Shown in pieces: positions 1-8,945 of a DNA stretch of 54,532 nucleotides (position 1 is its first letter; every line of letters starts with the position of its first letter). The stretch is from assembly GCA_017889625.1 (NCBI GenBank), contig JAGGAD010000022.1:1-54532 (forward strand), read 5' to 3'. The position numbers and the translations under genes are program-made. Under the pieces are notes generated by a model, which worked only from the letters and a program-made list of their open reading frames with translations, was not told the DNA's origin and did no database searches. This stretch comes from Bacillota bacterium (GTDB lineage: Bacteria > Bacillota > Negativicutes > Sporomusales > CTSoil-080).

Positions 1-1682
1 GACAGCGTAGTCAAAGGGAATTTTTCCACTATCCCATGGCGGTTTTTCGCGACCAGATAGCCTTGCTGTTTATCTTTTTCTGTAAAAAAATCCATAACCC
101 GTTCGTCAAACGCCTGTATAACCGTCTCGCAAAACGAAGTAACTTCAACCGTATTAACAATGGCAATAAAATCATCGCCACCAATATGCCCCAGAAAAGC
201 TCCGGGAACGTTTAAGCTGTTTAACTTAGCCTGAATGACTTGGGCGGTTGCACATAATATTTTATCGCCATTTTCAAAACCATAGATGTCATTATAGGCT
301 TTGAAATTATCCAAATCAAAGTATAGTACCGCGAACTCCGCCGCAAACTCTAGATAATGTTTAAGTTTTTCCTCAATAATCACATTTCCCGGCAAACCAG
401 TGAGTGGATTGGCATATTTAGCACGATTAATCTCTAGTTGTGAGGTTTTCACCAAAAGATGCTTTACCGTTGTCATCCCGTAGTATTGACCGTTTTTTAC
501 AACGATGATGTAGTCATAAATATCGTCAGCTCCACGCGTCACCGCTGATTTCGAAACTTGTTCTAACGGGGTATCATATTCTACGATAAGCGGTTTGCGC
601 TCCATCAACAGACTAATCGTCCGCTTCATATACACAGCTACACCATATTGGGTGGCAAGATTGGCCAAAAACTTGTTTTTCATCAGCAATCCCACCGGTC
701 TTCCATCCTTCACCACCGGAATCCCATGAACATTTGGATTAGCTGCAAAATACTCAATAACCTGATTCCCACAGGTTTCTGGCGGAAACCAAGGATCGTG
801 TCTGGCTATTTCACCAATTGGCATCGTCAGCGACGTATGAAAAGCTTCTCGCTTTTTTTGCTCATTTTTCCTATGAATAAACTGACGCACTTCAGGGGTA
901 ATATCAAGAAACGCCGGGGCCGGTCTCTGCAAAAAATACCCTTGCCCATAAGGAATCCCTAGTTCAATGATGGTTGCCAGTTCATCAATGGTTTCTATTC
1001 CCTCGGCAATGATCTTACTGTTGGTAATAAGTGCAAACTCATTTAGCGCTTTGAGCATGGCTTGCTTTAACCCATCTTTATCAATATTCCGGACTAACGC
1101 CATATCAATTTTAATATAATGCGGATAAGTCTGAGCTAAAAGACTTAACCCTGAATAGCCTGCCCCAGTGTCATCGATCGCAATTTTATAGCCTTGGCTG
1201 ATATAAATATCAAGTACTTTACGGAAATTTTTATAATCCTCAATCGCCGTCTTTTCCGTAATTTCAAAGATCACTTTGCCTTCATCCAAGTCATGTTCAG
1301 CAAGAAATTCTTTAGTCAACCCCTTCTGGAACCGCTTATCATTGATCACCCGCGGATCAATATTGATAAATACCATACCAGGCAATTGCATTTTTTGAGC
1401 CCGCGCCAACGCGGTACACCGACATAAGTATTCCAATTCCCAGACCAATTCATATTGGTCTGCGGTTTTAAACAAAACGTCCGGCATTTCTAAAGGTGAT
1501 CCTTCCGGACCACGACTCAAGGCTTCATAACCAATGATTGTAGCTTCGACAAGCGATACAATAGGCTGAAATACAGTTCTAATGCTTTTATTGTCTAAAA
1601 TACCCTTTAATTCTTGCTGCAGATTGTCGTCAATATCGCCCATTCTCTCAATATTAACGACAGGTCCAATGGTATGCTTCAT
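1..1682 (-). CDS. EAL-CBS-GGDEF cyclic-di-GMP signalling protein (3' end outside window)
   Basis: Translating the minus strand from the ATG at 1682 gives an open frame to the window edge. The start is preceded by an AGAAGGGT ribosome site. An EAL phosphodiesterase domain comes first (about residues 20-260) and keeps the family motifs: YEALSRGP in place of EALLR, FINIDP, EITE, IDDTGAGYSGL, YIKID and AEGIET. A CBS-pair region follows (MPIGEIA, HGIPVVKDGRPVGLL, TPLEQVSK). A GGDEF domain ends the visible part, with YFDLDNFKAYND and the signature GGDDF. Both c-di-GMP synthesis and breakdown are therefore possible, with CBS domains as a likely nucleotide sensor. It is the last gene of a minus-strand run after the phospholipase C and glycosyltransferase genes, 27 bp downstream of the former. 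The extreme C-terminus lies outside the window. Confidence 0.9.
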   Translation of the reverse strand, partial: MKHTIGPVVNIERMGDIDDNLQQELKGILDNKSIRTVFQPIVSLVEATIIGYEALSRGPEGSPLEMPDVLFKTADQYELVWELEYLCRCTALARAQKMQLPGMVFINIDPRVINDKRFQKGLTKEFLAEHDLDEGKVIFEITEKTAIEDYKNFRKVLDIYISQGYKIAIDDTGAGYSGLSLLAQTYPHYIKIDMALVRNIDKDGLKQAMLKALNEFALITNSKIIAEGIETIDELATIIELGIPYGQGYFLQRPAPAFLDITPEVRQFIHRKNEQKKREAFHTSLTMPIGEIARHDPWFPPETCGNQVIEYFAANPNVHGIPVVKDGRPVGLLMKNKFLANLATQYGVAVYMKRTISLLMERKPLIVEYDTPLEQVSKSAVTRGADDIYDYIIVVKNGQYYGMTTVKHLLVKTSQLEINRAKYANPLTGLPGNVIIEEKLKHYLEFAAEFAVLYFDLDNFKAYNDIYGFENGDKILCATAQVIQAKLNSLNVPGAFLGHIGGDDFIAIVNTVEVTSFCETVIQAFDERVMDFFTEKDKQQGYLVAKNRHGIVEKFPLTTL

Positions 1683-1709
1683 AATAATTCCGACCCTTCT
1701 ATCTCTGAG

Positions 1710-2426
1710 TTACGCCACCATTAGACGCGCTCCAACTACAGTATAAAACTGTAGCAGCAGGCCAGCAGTAGTCCGTTGCGCCCGCTCTAACAATACTTTT
1801 GTGGCTTTAGTGTACTCTTGTTGGGAGGCACTGCCCTCAACCCAATTTAAAAAATCAGCAGCAACTTCAGCGTTTTTTAACAGCAACGCATAAGCCTTTG
1901 GCTCACTGATATATGCACCTTCCAAATCAACCGCAAATTTATGATACTGTCGCCCTACCCAAGCCTCATATTTCTGATGGCCCGATAAAAGTTTACCGCG
2001 CGCATGCTGGGGAACACATAAATCCTGCACCAAATGGGCGGCAGCCCCAAGGAAAAACAAGCCTTTGTGCCAATCCCCCTGACTAACCAGCCCCAGAGCC
2101 CGGCCAAAGTATTCCCCAAATTCGTCCAGCGCGGTTGGAAAGCGCCATAATCCTTTTTTTGTTCCTAAATCTAAGTAATGGCCAACATTTTTCCAGCCTT
2201 CGTCGGCCCAGTATGCTCCGGCATTAAGTTCCGGCAAGTAGCGTTGAAAAAAATCAGCAGGTTTAATAAAGCCATCGTTTCTCAAAATCACCAGTGCCTG
2301 GTGATTACAAAATTGATGTACGACTCCAGGATGGTCTATCAGTCCCTGAAACACCCCGGCCGGAGCTAATAATAGTTTTACGCTCCCGCCTAGCAACAGG
2401 TTTGCTCTTCCAGCATGTAAATTCAT
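1710..2426 (-). CDS. Zinc-dependent phospholipase C family protein
   Basis: 238 residues. The sequence lines up with the catalytic domain of clostridial alpha-toxin-type phospholipase C. An early NHQALVILRND corresponds to the first His ligand region, and ADEGWKNVGHYLD to the middle Asp/His ligands. HLVQDLCVPQHA followed by HQKYE gives the H-x3-D-x5-H ... H-x3-E zinc ligand set. The family binds three zinc ions and hydrolyses phospholipids to diacylglycerol plus a phosphorylated head group. I see no secretion signal, so a cytoplasmic, membrane-facing enzyme is possible. The start has an AAGGGGCGG ribosome site. It sits 32 bp after a diacylglycerol glycosyltransferase gene, whose substrate would be its product. 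S1/P1 nucleases share this fold, but the motif spacing favours phospholipase C. Confidence 0.82.
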   Translation of the reverse strand: MNLHAGRANLLLGGSVKLLLAPAGVFQGLIDHPGVVHQFCNHQALVILRNDGFIKPADFFQRYLPELNAGAYWADEGWKNVGHYLDLGTKKGLWRFPTALDEFGEYFGRALGLVSQGDWHKGLFFLGAAAHLVQDLCVPQHARGKLLSGHQKYEAWVGRQYHKFAVDLEGAYISEPKAYALLLKNAEVAADFLNWVEGSASQQEYTKATKVLLERAQRTTAGLLLQFYTVVGARLMVA

Positions 2427-2458
2427 CAGCCACCGCCCCTTACTGAAGAATATACTTT

Positions 2459-3622
2459 TCAGCCCCCAGCACTAATCCCACAACACGAGACAATAACGTC
2501 ACCGATAATTCCCGCAATACTGTCAGCGGCCGCCGGTCGGCTAAACCGCTCAGCTTTACGTTTCATGGCTTCCAGTCTAGCCGGCTGGTTGATTAGCTCA
2601 CCAATCAAGCTAGTTAGGTCTGCCGCCCCCTCAGCCTGCACCGCAACCCCAAGACCGACTGCATATAGAGCATTGTCTTCTTCCTGCCCCGGAATAGGCT
2701 TATACAAAACCATTGGCAGTTTAGCGGCCATCGCTTCGCTTAAAGTCAACGCCCCAGGTTTAGTTATTAATAAATCAGAGGCCGCCATCAGCGCCCTAAT
2801 ACGATTGGTATAACCAACTACCATCATCGGCTGCCCGGATAGTTTTTCCGTTAGTTCTAGTTGACGCCGCAAAATAGCATTTTTACCAGCAACGACAATA
2901 AGCTGAATCGGCATTTTGCTGGCATTAATGGTTATTACTGCTTTTTCTACTGGACCTAACCCCAGACCCCCACCCATAAATAACACCGTTGATTTACCTG
3001 GATCAAGGCCTAAGTCACTTAGCATTCTATCACGATCAAGCCCGACACTAAACCGTTGGTCAATAGGTATCCCTGTTGAATGTATTTTCTGGGGTTGTAT
3101 ACCCTGCTTAACTAATTCCTTTGCCATTTCTTCCGTAGCCGTAAAGTAATAATTGACATCACTATAAACCCACAGCGGATGGACGGAAAAATCGGTCATC
3201 ACCGCAACCAATGGTGCATCCAATTTTCTTATTTTGCGTAAATACGCCGCCGCCCCCAATGGAAAAGGGTGAGTGCAAACAACTATATCCGGTTGGTGTT
3301 CTTTACACAGCTGATACATGGCACGTTTCATTGCTCTAGCCACCATATTTTGCACTTTAAAATAGCGTTGATGATTCTGGGACCATCGGTATAGTAGATC
3401 ATAGAGATTAGGCGAAATATCAATGACTTTTAAGTAAGCATCTTTAAGTAGCGTATTAAAATATGAATTCTCTATTCCCATAAAGTCAACTATTTCGACT
3501 TTCGCACGATAGCACTGTCGCCCGATTCCGGCCGCAACTGCTTTAGCCGCCTGATCATGTCCGGAACCGACGGAAGCTGATACAATCAAAACCTTAGTAC
3601 ATTCTATAGACAAGATATTCAC
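2459..3622 (-). CDS. MGDG synthase/UgtP-type diacylglycerol glycosyltransferase
   Basis: 387 residues with a GTG start behind AGGAG. The N-terminal half matches the MGDG-synthase domain: SVGSGHDQAAKAV near residue 17, then HPFPLGA and TDFSVHPLWVY. The C-terminal half is a GT-B nucleotide-sugar binding domain with GGGLGLGPV and the typical KPGALTLSEAMA / IPGQEEDNA stretch. Family members transfer glucose or galactose from a UDP-sugar to diacylglycerol on the inner membrane leaflet, making glycolipids or lipoteichoic acid anchors. MurG-like enzymes share the C-terminal fold, but the N-terminal motifs favour a lipid acceptor. It is the first gene of the minus-strand operon and is divergent from phoR, with a Pho-box-like array in the shared intergenic region. 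Confidence 0.85.
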   Translation of the reverse strand: MNILSIECTKVLIVSASVGSGHDQAAKAVAAGIGRQCYRAKVEIVDFMGIENSYFNTLLKDAYLKVIDISPNLYDLLYRWSQNHQRYFKVQNMVARAMKRAMYQLCKEHQPDIVVCTHPFPLGAAAYLRKIRKLDAPLVAVMTDFSVHPLWVYSDVNYYFTATEEMAKELVKQGIQPQKIHSTGIPIDQRFSVGLDRDRMLSDLGLDPGKSTVLFMGGGLGLGPVEKAVITINASKMPIQLIVVAGKNAILRRQLELTEKLSGQPMMVVGYTNRIRALMAASDLLITKPGALTLSEAMAAKLPMVLYKPIPGQEEDNALYAVGLGVAVQAEGAADLTSLIGELINQPARLEAMKRKAERFSRPAAADSIAGIIGDVIVSCCGISAGG

Positions 3623-3673
3623 CCCATCTCTTTCTCCTGGTTTTATAGTATCACAATCAATTACTCACACCTG

Positions 3674-3709
3674 TTAAATATCGGTTAAGTATCGTTAATG
3701 TCAAGTTAA
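3674..3709 (+). promoter_or_regulatory. Candidate Pho box between the glycosyltransferase operon and phoR
   Basis: Four GTTAA direct repeats have their TTAA starting at 3674, 3685, 3695 and 3706, a spacing of 11, 10 and 11 bp. Gram-positive PhoP binds TTAACA-like direct repeats one helical turn apart. The array could serve phoR, the divergent glycolipid operon, or both. A TATACT at 3774-3779 could be the phoR -10. The half-sites match only the TTAA core, so this is a candidate. Confidence 0.6.
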
Positions 3710-3819
3710 AATTACCAATTTTATCGACTTAGTTCTAGAATTATCAGCAATATTCGATTATTATTAATGTATATATACTATCCATATTTATCCACATTTA
3801 TCAAGAGGAGGCTTCCTAC

Positions 3820-5619
3820 ATGGCCAAATTTGGTCTGCGTAATCGACTGATGGTTTCTTATTTAGGATTAGTAGTTTTGACTCTGCTAGTTTTAGGGGCA
3901 TATATACTGCATTTTTTTTATCAACATACCCTTACCAGTTTAACAGCCAATCTATTAACCCAAGCCGACATAACCCAAAAGCTGCTGGCTGAAAACTATT
4001 ATCCGGCCACACCGCAAGCCAATATTGATGACACAATTAAGAATATCACCACCAATACCGACATTCGAATTACAGTCATCGCCCCAGACGGCAGCGTTGT
4101 TGCTGACTCTTGGGAAAATCCAGTGTTTATGGAAAACCACGCCGAACGCGCAGAAATTATCCAAGCTTTGTCAGGAGGCCAGGGCACGTCAATCCGCTTT
4201 AGCACCACGCTTAACGAAGATTTACTGTATGTCGCCGTGCCTATCCAGAAAGGTACCGAAATAGTAGGTGTATTGCGGCTGTCCACTACACTGGCTCATA
4301 TTAATAGAGGCTTTGACAACATCCGTACCGTCTTGATTGCTGCCTTCTTCCTGGCCTCCTTATTAGCGGTACTGATTAGTAATCGATTGACTAAAAAGTA
4401 TACAGCACCGTTGGAAAAAATCACTGCTGCAGCCCATGAAATATCCGAAGGAGACCTAAGCAAACGGGTTCATGTCCAAACCAGAGACGAAATTGAAGTT
4501 CTGGCCCGCACGCTTAACAATCTGGCAGCTAATCTTGATGAGAAAATGAATGAAATTACTGCTGAAAAAATGAAGTTGGAGCTGATTCTTCGAAATACGA
4601 ACAGTGCAATAATTCTTTTGGATCGTTACGGTCATGTAATTGACTATAATCCGGCCGCAATGAGTGCTTTTAACATAACCCAAAATATGCTTGGCCGCCA
4701 TAACATCCAGGTCATCGGCAACGGCTTGTTCGATACCGCTGTCCACGAAACGGTTATTACGCAGGACAAACAGACCCTTGATCTCAAAATTGAGTTTAAC
4801 GGTAATAAGCGTGCGTTTTTAGTATCATTAGCACCAATCGTTGGCAGTGAGACTGATGCCAGTTCGGTATTAGCGGTGTTTCACGATATAACGACTTTAC
4901 GAGAACTGCAAGAAAAACAAGCCAACTTTATTGCTAATGCCTCGCATGAATTAGGCACACCGCTAACGGCGATTATTGGTTTTGCTGAAACTTTGCTGGA
5001 CGGAGCTATTAGTGATCCCGACCTCGGACTTAAATTTACTAAAATTATTCATGCCGAGGCTCAACGCATGCACCGCTTGGTAAAAGATCTGCTACAAATC
5101 GCCAAACTTGAAGCGCATGACTATCGCGCAAGCGTAGAAACTCATCCCACAGCCATTGAACCGCTTGTTAACCAGGTGATCAATGACCTTACCCTACAAT
5201 GGCAGCAAAAAAAAATCACCCTTACGACAAGTGTTCCGCTTGAACCAGTAGCGGTCATGGCTAACACCGACTGGCTTAAACAAGTTTTGCTCAATCTAGT
5301 GGATAATGCAATCAAGTACACTCCTTTGGATGGAAACATCTTACTTAAGTGGTGGCAAGAGGATGACGAGGCCGTGTTTATAATTCAAGACTCGGGAGTC
5401 GGGATACCAGCACAAGATTTACCTCACATTTTCGATCGATTTTACCGGGTTGAACGCTCACGCACCCGCAGTGCCGGAGGTACCGGTCTTGGTTTGGCAA
5501 TTGTCAAATTCATTGTCGAAATGTTTGGCGGCTCGATCGAAGCCAAGAGCGACTTTGGTTTAGGTACTAGTTTTATTTTTCGTCTTCCGACAGCTCCATA
5601 TGATAATAAGCTTGGCTGA
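3820..5619 (+). CDS. phoR: Phosphate-regulon sensor histidine kinase PhoR
   Basis: 599 residues, ATG behind AGAGGAGG. Order: transmembrane helix at about 10-32, extracytoplasmic sensor at about 35-165, second helix near 170-190, HAMP at about 190-245 (EISEGDLSKRV), PAS at about 255-345 and then the kinase core. The H-box is ASHELGTPLT with the phosphorylated His at 376; the usual Arg or Lys after HEL is Gly here. The ATP-binding domain shows NLVDNAIKYTP (N), DSGVGIP (G1), FDRFYRVE (F) and GGTGLGLAIVK (G2). It should autophosphorylate under phosphate limitation and pass phosphate to PhoB. Convergent phoU and pstB, and phoB beyond the island, support the Pho assignment over a generic PAS kinase. 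Confidence 0.88.
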   Translation: MAKFGLRNRLMVSYLGLVVLTLLVLGAYILHFFYQHTLTSLTANLLTQADITQKLLAENYYPATPQANIDDTIKNITTNTDIRITVIAPDGSVVADSWENPVFMENHAERAEIIQALSGGQGTSIRFSTTLNEDLLYVAVPIQKGTEIVGVLRLSTTLAHINRGFDNIRTVLIAAFFLASLLAVLISNRLTKKYTAPLEKITAAAHEISEGDLSKRVHVQTRDEIEVLARTLNNLAANLDEKMNEITAEKMKLELILRNTNSAIILLDRYGHVIDYNPAAMSAFNITQNMLGRHNIQVIGNGLFDTAVHETVITQDKQTLDLKIEFNGNKRAFLVSLAPIVGSETDASSVLAVFHDITTLRELQEKQANFIANASHELGTPLTAIIGFAETLLDGAISDPDLGLKFTKIIHAEAQRMHRLVKDLLQIAKLEAHDYRASVETHPTAIEPLVNQVINDLTLQWQQKKITLTTSVPLEPVAVMANTDWLKQVLLNLVDNAIKYTPLDGNILLKWWQEDDEAVFIIQDSGVGIPAQDLPHIFDRFYRVERSRTRSAGGTGLGLAIVKFIVEMFGGSIEAKSDFGLGTSFIFRLPTAPYDNKLG

Positions 5620-5620
5620 C

Positions 5621-5665
5621 AAAAAACCGTTTAGCTCTTCAAATATAAGAACTAAACGGTTTTTT
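5621..5665. terminator. Bidirectional terminator between phoR and phoU
   Basis: Perfect arms AAAAAACCGTTTAG (5621-5634) and CTAAACGGTTTTTT (5652-5665), with T-runs on both strands. It ends phoR from the left and phoU from the right. Confidence 0.9.
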
Positions 5666-5674
5666 ATCAGCGGT

Positions 5675-6331
5675 TTACTTTTTTCGCCGGCGCTGGCCAG
5701 TAACTAAATAAATTATCCATTCGGCAATATTAGTAGCATGGTCAGCAATTCTCTCCAGATAACGCGCCACAAAAATCAGTTGCGTACCCTGCGTAATGGT
5801 ATGAGGATCTTCCATCATAAAAGTTAAAAGTTCACGGAAAACTTGCTGATAAAGATTGTCGACCTCATCATCCGCCTGACATATTTGTTCGGCTACTGCA
5901 ATGTCTAATGCTACATAGGCTTCTAACGCCTGATTAAGCATTTTTCGGCTCATAATTGCCATCCGGGGTATATCTATCAATGGTTTAATCAGTGGTTGCT
6001 GATCCAATTTTAACGTTACATTGGCAATATCGTAAGCATGGTCCCCCATACGTTCCAGATCTGTTGTAATTTTTAGTCCAGTACTAATAATTCTTAAGTC
6101 CCGCGCTATCGGTTGCTGCCTCGCAATTAGCACCATACATTTATCTTCAATATCAGCTTCCATTTTGTCAATAATGTCATCCTCAAGCATTACCTTCTTA
6201 GCCATTTTTTTATCCTGATTCGCCAGTGATTCAACCGCTTCCTGGATAGCATTATTGACCATTTCACCCATAGCTATAAGGTCTTGACGCAGACTCTCTA
6301 ATTCTTGATCATAACTCTGTCGCGTAACCAT
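5675..6331 (-). CDS. phoU: Phosphate signalling regulator PhoU
   Basis: 218 residues, the usual PhoU length. Two tandem three-helix PhoU repeats are visible. The first holds MGEMVNNAIQEAVESL and DLRIISTGLKITTDLERMGDHA; the second holds FVARYLERIADHATNIAEW. The E/D-rich turns are the metal-binding motifs of the family. PhoU damps PhoR signalling by linking it to the Pst transporter. It lies 25 bp after pstB on the same strand, so the two are probably co-transcribed. A short basic tail (GQRRRKK) ends the protein. Confidence 0.95.
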   Translation of the reverse strand: MVTRQSYDQELESLRQDLIAMGEMVNNAIQEAVESLANQDKKMAKKVMLEDDIIDKMEADIEDKCMVLIARQQPIARDLRIISTGLKITTDLERMGDHAYDIANVTLKLDQQPLIKPLIDIPRMAIMSRKMLNQALEAYVALDIAVAEQICQADDEVDNLYQQVFRELLTFMMEDPHTITQGTQLIFVARYLERIADHATNIAEWIIYLVTGQRRRKK

Positions 6332-6356
6332 CTTTCATCCCCCTCATGCTCTATCC

Positions 6357-7112
6357 CTAGCCAAAGCGTCCAGTAATATAGTCTTCAGTTCGTTTATCAC
6401 TAGGTCCAGTAAATATAGCATCTGTTTTGTCACATTCGACTAATTCACCATTTAGAAAAAAACCCGTATAATCGGACACTCTTGCCGCCTGTTGCATATT
6501 ATGGGTTACCATAATAATTGTATACCGGGATTTAAGTTCAGTTACCAATTCTTCAATTTTCATTGTCGATATGGGATCAAGCGCTGAACATGGTTCATCC
6601 ATCAATAACACTTCCGGTTCTACCGCCAATAGCCGGGCAATACAAAGGCGTTGCTGTTGACCGCCAGACAGCCCCATTGCCGAATCATTCAAACGATCCT
6701 TGACTTCGCCCCACAAAGCCGCTCCGGTCAGGCTTTTTTCCACAATCTCAGCCAATGCCGCCTTATTATTCAAGCCATGGATACGCGGACCATATGCCAC
6801 ATTTTCAAAAATTGACATAGGAAATGGATTAGGACGCTGAAAGACCATCCCTACCCGCTTTCTCAGCATAACAACATCGGTATCCGGCTGATAAATATCT
6901 ACCCCATCAATAAGAATCTGACCTTCAATTTTGACATTAGGGATTAAATCATTCATGCGGTTAATAGTCCGTAAAAAGGTTGATTTCCCGCACCCAGACG
7001 GGCCAATTAGGGCCAATACATTATTATTTTTAATATCAATACTAATTTTTTTTAAGGCCAGCGATTCGCCATAGTATAAGTTTAGCTTACTTACTTTAAT
7101 TTTATAATCCAT
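6357..7112 (-). CDS. pstB: Phosphate ABC transporter ATP-binding protein PstB
   Basis: The start is taken at the ATG at 7112 (MDYKIKV), behind AGGGGAGGG, giving 251 residues, typical for PstB. Motifs: Walker [11 protein letters not shown]-loop [11 protein letters not shown], signature LSGGQQQRL, Walker [14 protein letters not shown] and the switch His in VTHNM. It powers phosphate uptake with PstA and PstC, which are absent from this window along with PstS. The open frame continues upstream of 7112 through the island attachment repeat, but that stretch has no family similarity. The gene lost its neighbour phoB to the 8.9-kb insertion. Confidence 0.95.
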   Translation of the reverse strand: MDYKIKVSKLNLYYGESLALKKISIDIKNNNVLALIGPSGCGKSTFLRTINRMNDLIPNVKIEGQILIDGVDIYQPDTDVVMLRKRVGMVFQRPNPFPMSIFENVAYGPRIHGLNNKAALAEIVEKSLTGAALWGEVKDRLNDSAMGLSGGQQQRLCIARLLAVEPEVLLMDEPCSALDPISTMKIEELVTELKSRYTIIMVTHNMQQAARVSDYTGFFLNGELVECDKTDAIFTGPSDKRTEDYITGRFG

Positions 7113-7142
7113 AACTTTTGCCCTCCCCTGGGTTCTTACTGC

Positions 7143-7186
7143 ACTATACCACAATTTAGTTACTAGCGTTGTTAAGCCAATGTTAC
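7143..7186 (-). promoter_or_regulatory. Remaining Pho box and promoter of pstB
   Basis: TGTTAA at 7170 and TGTTAC at 7181 (TTAACA and GTAACA on the coding strand) are 11 bp apart. A third weaker site, AGTTAC, starts at 7158. TATAGT (7148-7143 on the minus strand) is a good -10. No good -35 is present, as expected for a PhoP-activated promoter. The next outer half-site seen on the phoB side is replaced here by island sequence. Confidence 0.6.
7167..7185. repeat. Attachment-site direct repeat, pstB side
   Basis: cgttgttaagccaatgtta, identical to 16038-16056. The flanking bases differ on both sides, so the match is exactly 19 bp. It lies 55 bp upstream of the pstB start. Confidence 0.85.
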
Positions 7187-7238
7187 TGCATTTTTGCTTA
7201 TTTATGAACATTAAAAATTAGCATTGTTTAATAAGATT

Positions 7239-7260
7239 GTCCTACAAAGTGTCCTACAAA
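7239..7260 (+). repeat. Arm-type integrase site pair, integrase end
   Basis: Two copies of GTCCTACAAA start at 7239 and 7251, 12 bp apart. A near-identical pair in the same orientation sits at 15954-15975, at the other end of the island. Placed 54 bp inside the attachment core, they look like arm sites for the integrase N-terminal domain. Confidence 0.6.
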
Positions 7261-7304
7261 ATGGGCGAGGAAACATTCAACTTTCCCACCCATCTCTAGA
7301 GAAT

Positions 7305-7340
7305 AAAAAAAGGAGTACCGGCTCTATGTCGATACCCCTT
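7305..7340 (-). terminator. Terminator after the integrase gene
   Basis: On the minus strand AAGGGGTA pairs with TACTCCTT (one G-U), followed by a T-run read from the A-run at 7305-7310. It lies directly after the integrase stop at 7344. Confidence 0.75.
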
Positions 7341-7343
7341 AAA

Positions 7344-8462
7344 TCACATGCCCGTAAGATAATTACCTATTGTTTCCGCTATACTTTCACTGTCGCCTGG
7401 CATCAAATGCCCATATGTATCTAACGTTATACTAATATCGCTATGCCCGAGATATACGCTAAGGGCCTTAATATTCACCTTCTGCGATATACCAATACTT
7501 GCAAAAGTATGTCTTAAGTCATGGAATGTTCGCCGCTCTACTCCAGCATCCTTAATAATGCGGTTGAATTGGTGAGTTATTACGCTGTGAGTATATATCT
7601 TTCCCCCAAAACCAGGAAAAACTAAATTATTCTTCTCATATGCCGAACCAAGCTCTAAGATTTCAGCAGCTTGCCGGGATTTGTGTTTTTTGAGTTCTTC
7701 TAATGCAGCCTTAGGTATAGGTATAGTCCTTATACCGCTTTCCGATTTCGGGCTACCTATAATATATTTTTTCTGTTCCCGATCATACTTTGCACCCTGG
7801 CGAACATTCACAACGCCCTTATCCATGTCTACATTTTCCCACGTTAAGCCTGTAAGCTCTCCCTTTCTTAAACCAGTATGAATGTCAAGGTAAATAAGAG
7901 AATATATCCTATGGCCCTTAGCCGCGGCCAGGACAGCCTTTATTTCATCCTTAGTTAGTGGCTTTACATCCTTATCCTTGACTTGTGGCAGCTTTAAACC
8001 TATAGCCGGGGTCTTGATTAAATATCCATCTGCCACAGCTTCTTTAAGGGCATTAACCAGTATAGCTTTGATAAGGTCTAATGTACTGGGGGACAATTCC
8101 GCAGCCTTACGGTTAAAAAAATCCTGCAATATCAGCCTATTAAGCTGTTTAAGTTTAAGTCCTCCAAGCTCAGGTATTATATGTGCATCACTCTGGTGTT
8201 GATAGGCTGCATAGCTTGTTACCTCAAGGCTTTGCTTCTTATACACTGTCAGCCATGTAGTAAGCCACTCCTTTAAGGTCATTTTATCAGCTTCTAATAC
8301 AAGACCAGCCTCTTGGTTGCGTTGAAACTCCTTTATTTTTGTCTTTAGCTCCTTTTCACTTTTTGCGTATAGCGACTTTCGGCGGCTGACACCAGTTGCA
8401 TTCTGATAAGTTAGCTTCGTATAATATAAATCTTTACTTTCATCAAATAGAATTTTAGCCAT
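7344..8462 (-). CDS. int: Tyrosine recombinase (island integrase)
   Basis: 372 residues from the ATG at 8462, which has GGGAG eight bases upstream; a TTG 15 bases earlier is the alternative start. The N-terminal arm-binding domain (about 1-60, YYTKLTYQNATGVSRRKS) is followed by a SAM-like core-binding domain (about 60-165, TLKEWLTTWL) and the catalytic domain. Catalytic residues visible are Arg in TGLRKGEL, His and Arg in HDLRHTFAS, His in LGHSDIS and Tyr in TLDTYGH. It resembles integrases of Gram-positive temperate phages and Tn916-like elements. It should join the island to the 19-bp core and, with an excisionase, remove it. Confidence 0.95.
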   Translation of the reverse strand: MAKILFDESKDLYYTKLTYQNATGVSRRKSLYAKSEKELKTKIKEFQRNQEAGLVLEADKMTLKEWLTTWLTVYKKQSLEVTSYAAYQHQSDAHIIPELGGLKLKQLNRLILQDFFNRKAAELSPSTLDLIKAILVNALKEAVADGYLIKTPAIGLKLPQVKDKDVKPLTKDEIKAVLAAAKGHRIYSLIYLDIHTGLRKGELTGLTWENVDMDKGVVNVRQGAKYDREQKKYIIGSPKSESGIRTIPIPKAALEELKKHKSRQAAEILELGSAYEKNNLVFPGFGGKIYTHSVITHQFNRIIKDAGVERRTFHDLRHTFASIGISQKVNIKALSVYLGHSDISITLDTYGHLMPGDSESIAETIGNYLTGM

Positions 8463-8490
8463 CTTCTCAACTCCCAAAAATTAATTAGCT

Positions 8491-8796
8491 CTACTTATAA
8501 GGATAAAAGTCTTGCTTCTTGATCTTTTCCTCAATCGTTAACGCATCAGTCCATCCGTCTGTATAGGCTTCATATTTTATAGGCCCTAAATATGCAACAG
8601 CACCATAAAACTTGTTTTCTATGTCATTCCGTTCTTTTTTAGATAAACCAGCAGTGTCAACCAATGCAAAAACAATATCATAAATTTCATTAATTAAAGC
8701 CTCTTCTTTTTTATTCTGTTCCACCCTATTCGATAATTGATGATAAAACAGCCCAGCGATGATTTGTTTTTCGTAGAAAGTGAGGTTTTGTAACAT
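8491..8796 (-). CDS. Small protein of unknown function upstream of integrase
   Basis: 101 residues, ATG behind AAGGAG. Mostly helical and charged, with no transmembrane segment and no motif I recognise; the C-terminus is Lys- and Tyr-rich (KIKKQDFYPYK). It is 28 bp upstream of the integrase on the same strand and probably co-transcribed. It could be a directionality or regulatory factor, but nothing in the sequence shows this. Confidence 0.6.
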   Translation of the reverse strand: MLQNLTFYEKQIIAGLFYHQLSNRVEQNKKEEALINEIYDIVFALVDTAGLSKKERNDIENKFYGAVAYLGPIKYEAYTDGWTDALTIEEKIKKQDFYPYK

Positions 8797-8945
8797 TGTA
8801 TCAGCTCCTTGCTATATGTACTGCTTTTAGTACAATTTTAACTTCTTTGAGTACTATTGTCAATACAAATAGTCCTTTATCATGTACATTTTGGTTATGT
8901 CATGATACACTACTCCTAAGTTATTTATTTTAGGAGGTCTTATCT
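8797..8945. promoter_or_regulatory. Divergent control region between integrase operon and xre
   Basis: 149 bp between divergent genes. AGTAC occurs at 8829 and 8850, and an imperfect palindrome with arms ACTATT/AATAGT spans 8853-8873. This is where an Xre repressor controlling integrase would be expected to bind. No clear consensus promoter stands out. Confidence 0.4.

Noticed and set aside
7113-7211. Longer PstB with 33 extra N-terminal residues
   Set aside because: The extension crosses the attachment repeat into island DNA and lacks a ribosome site; ATG 7112 has one and fits family length.
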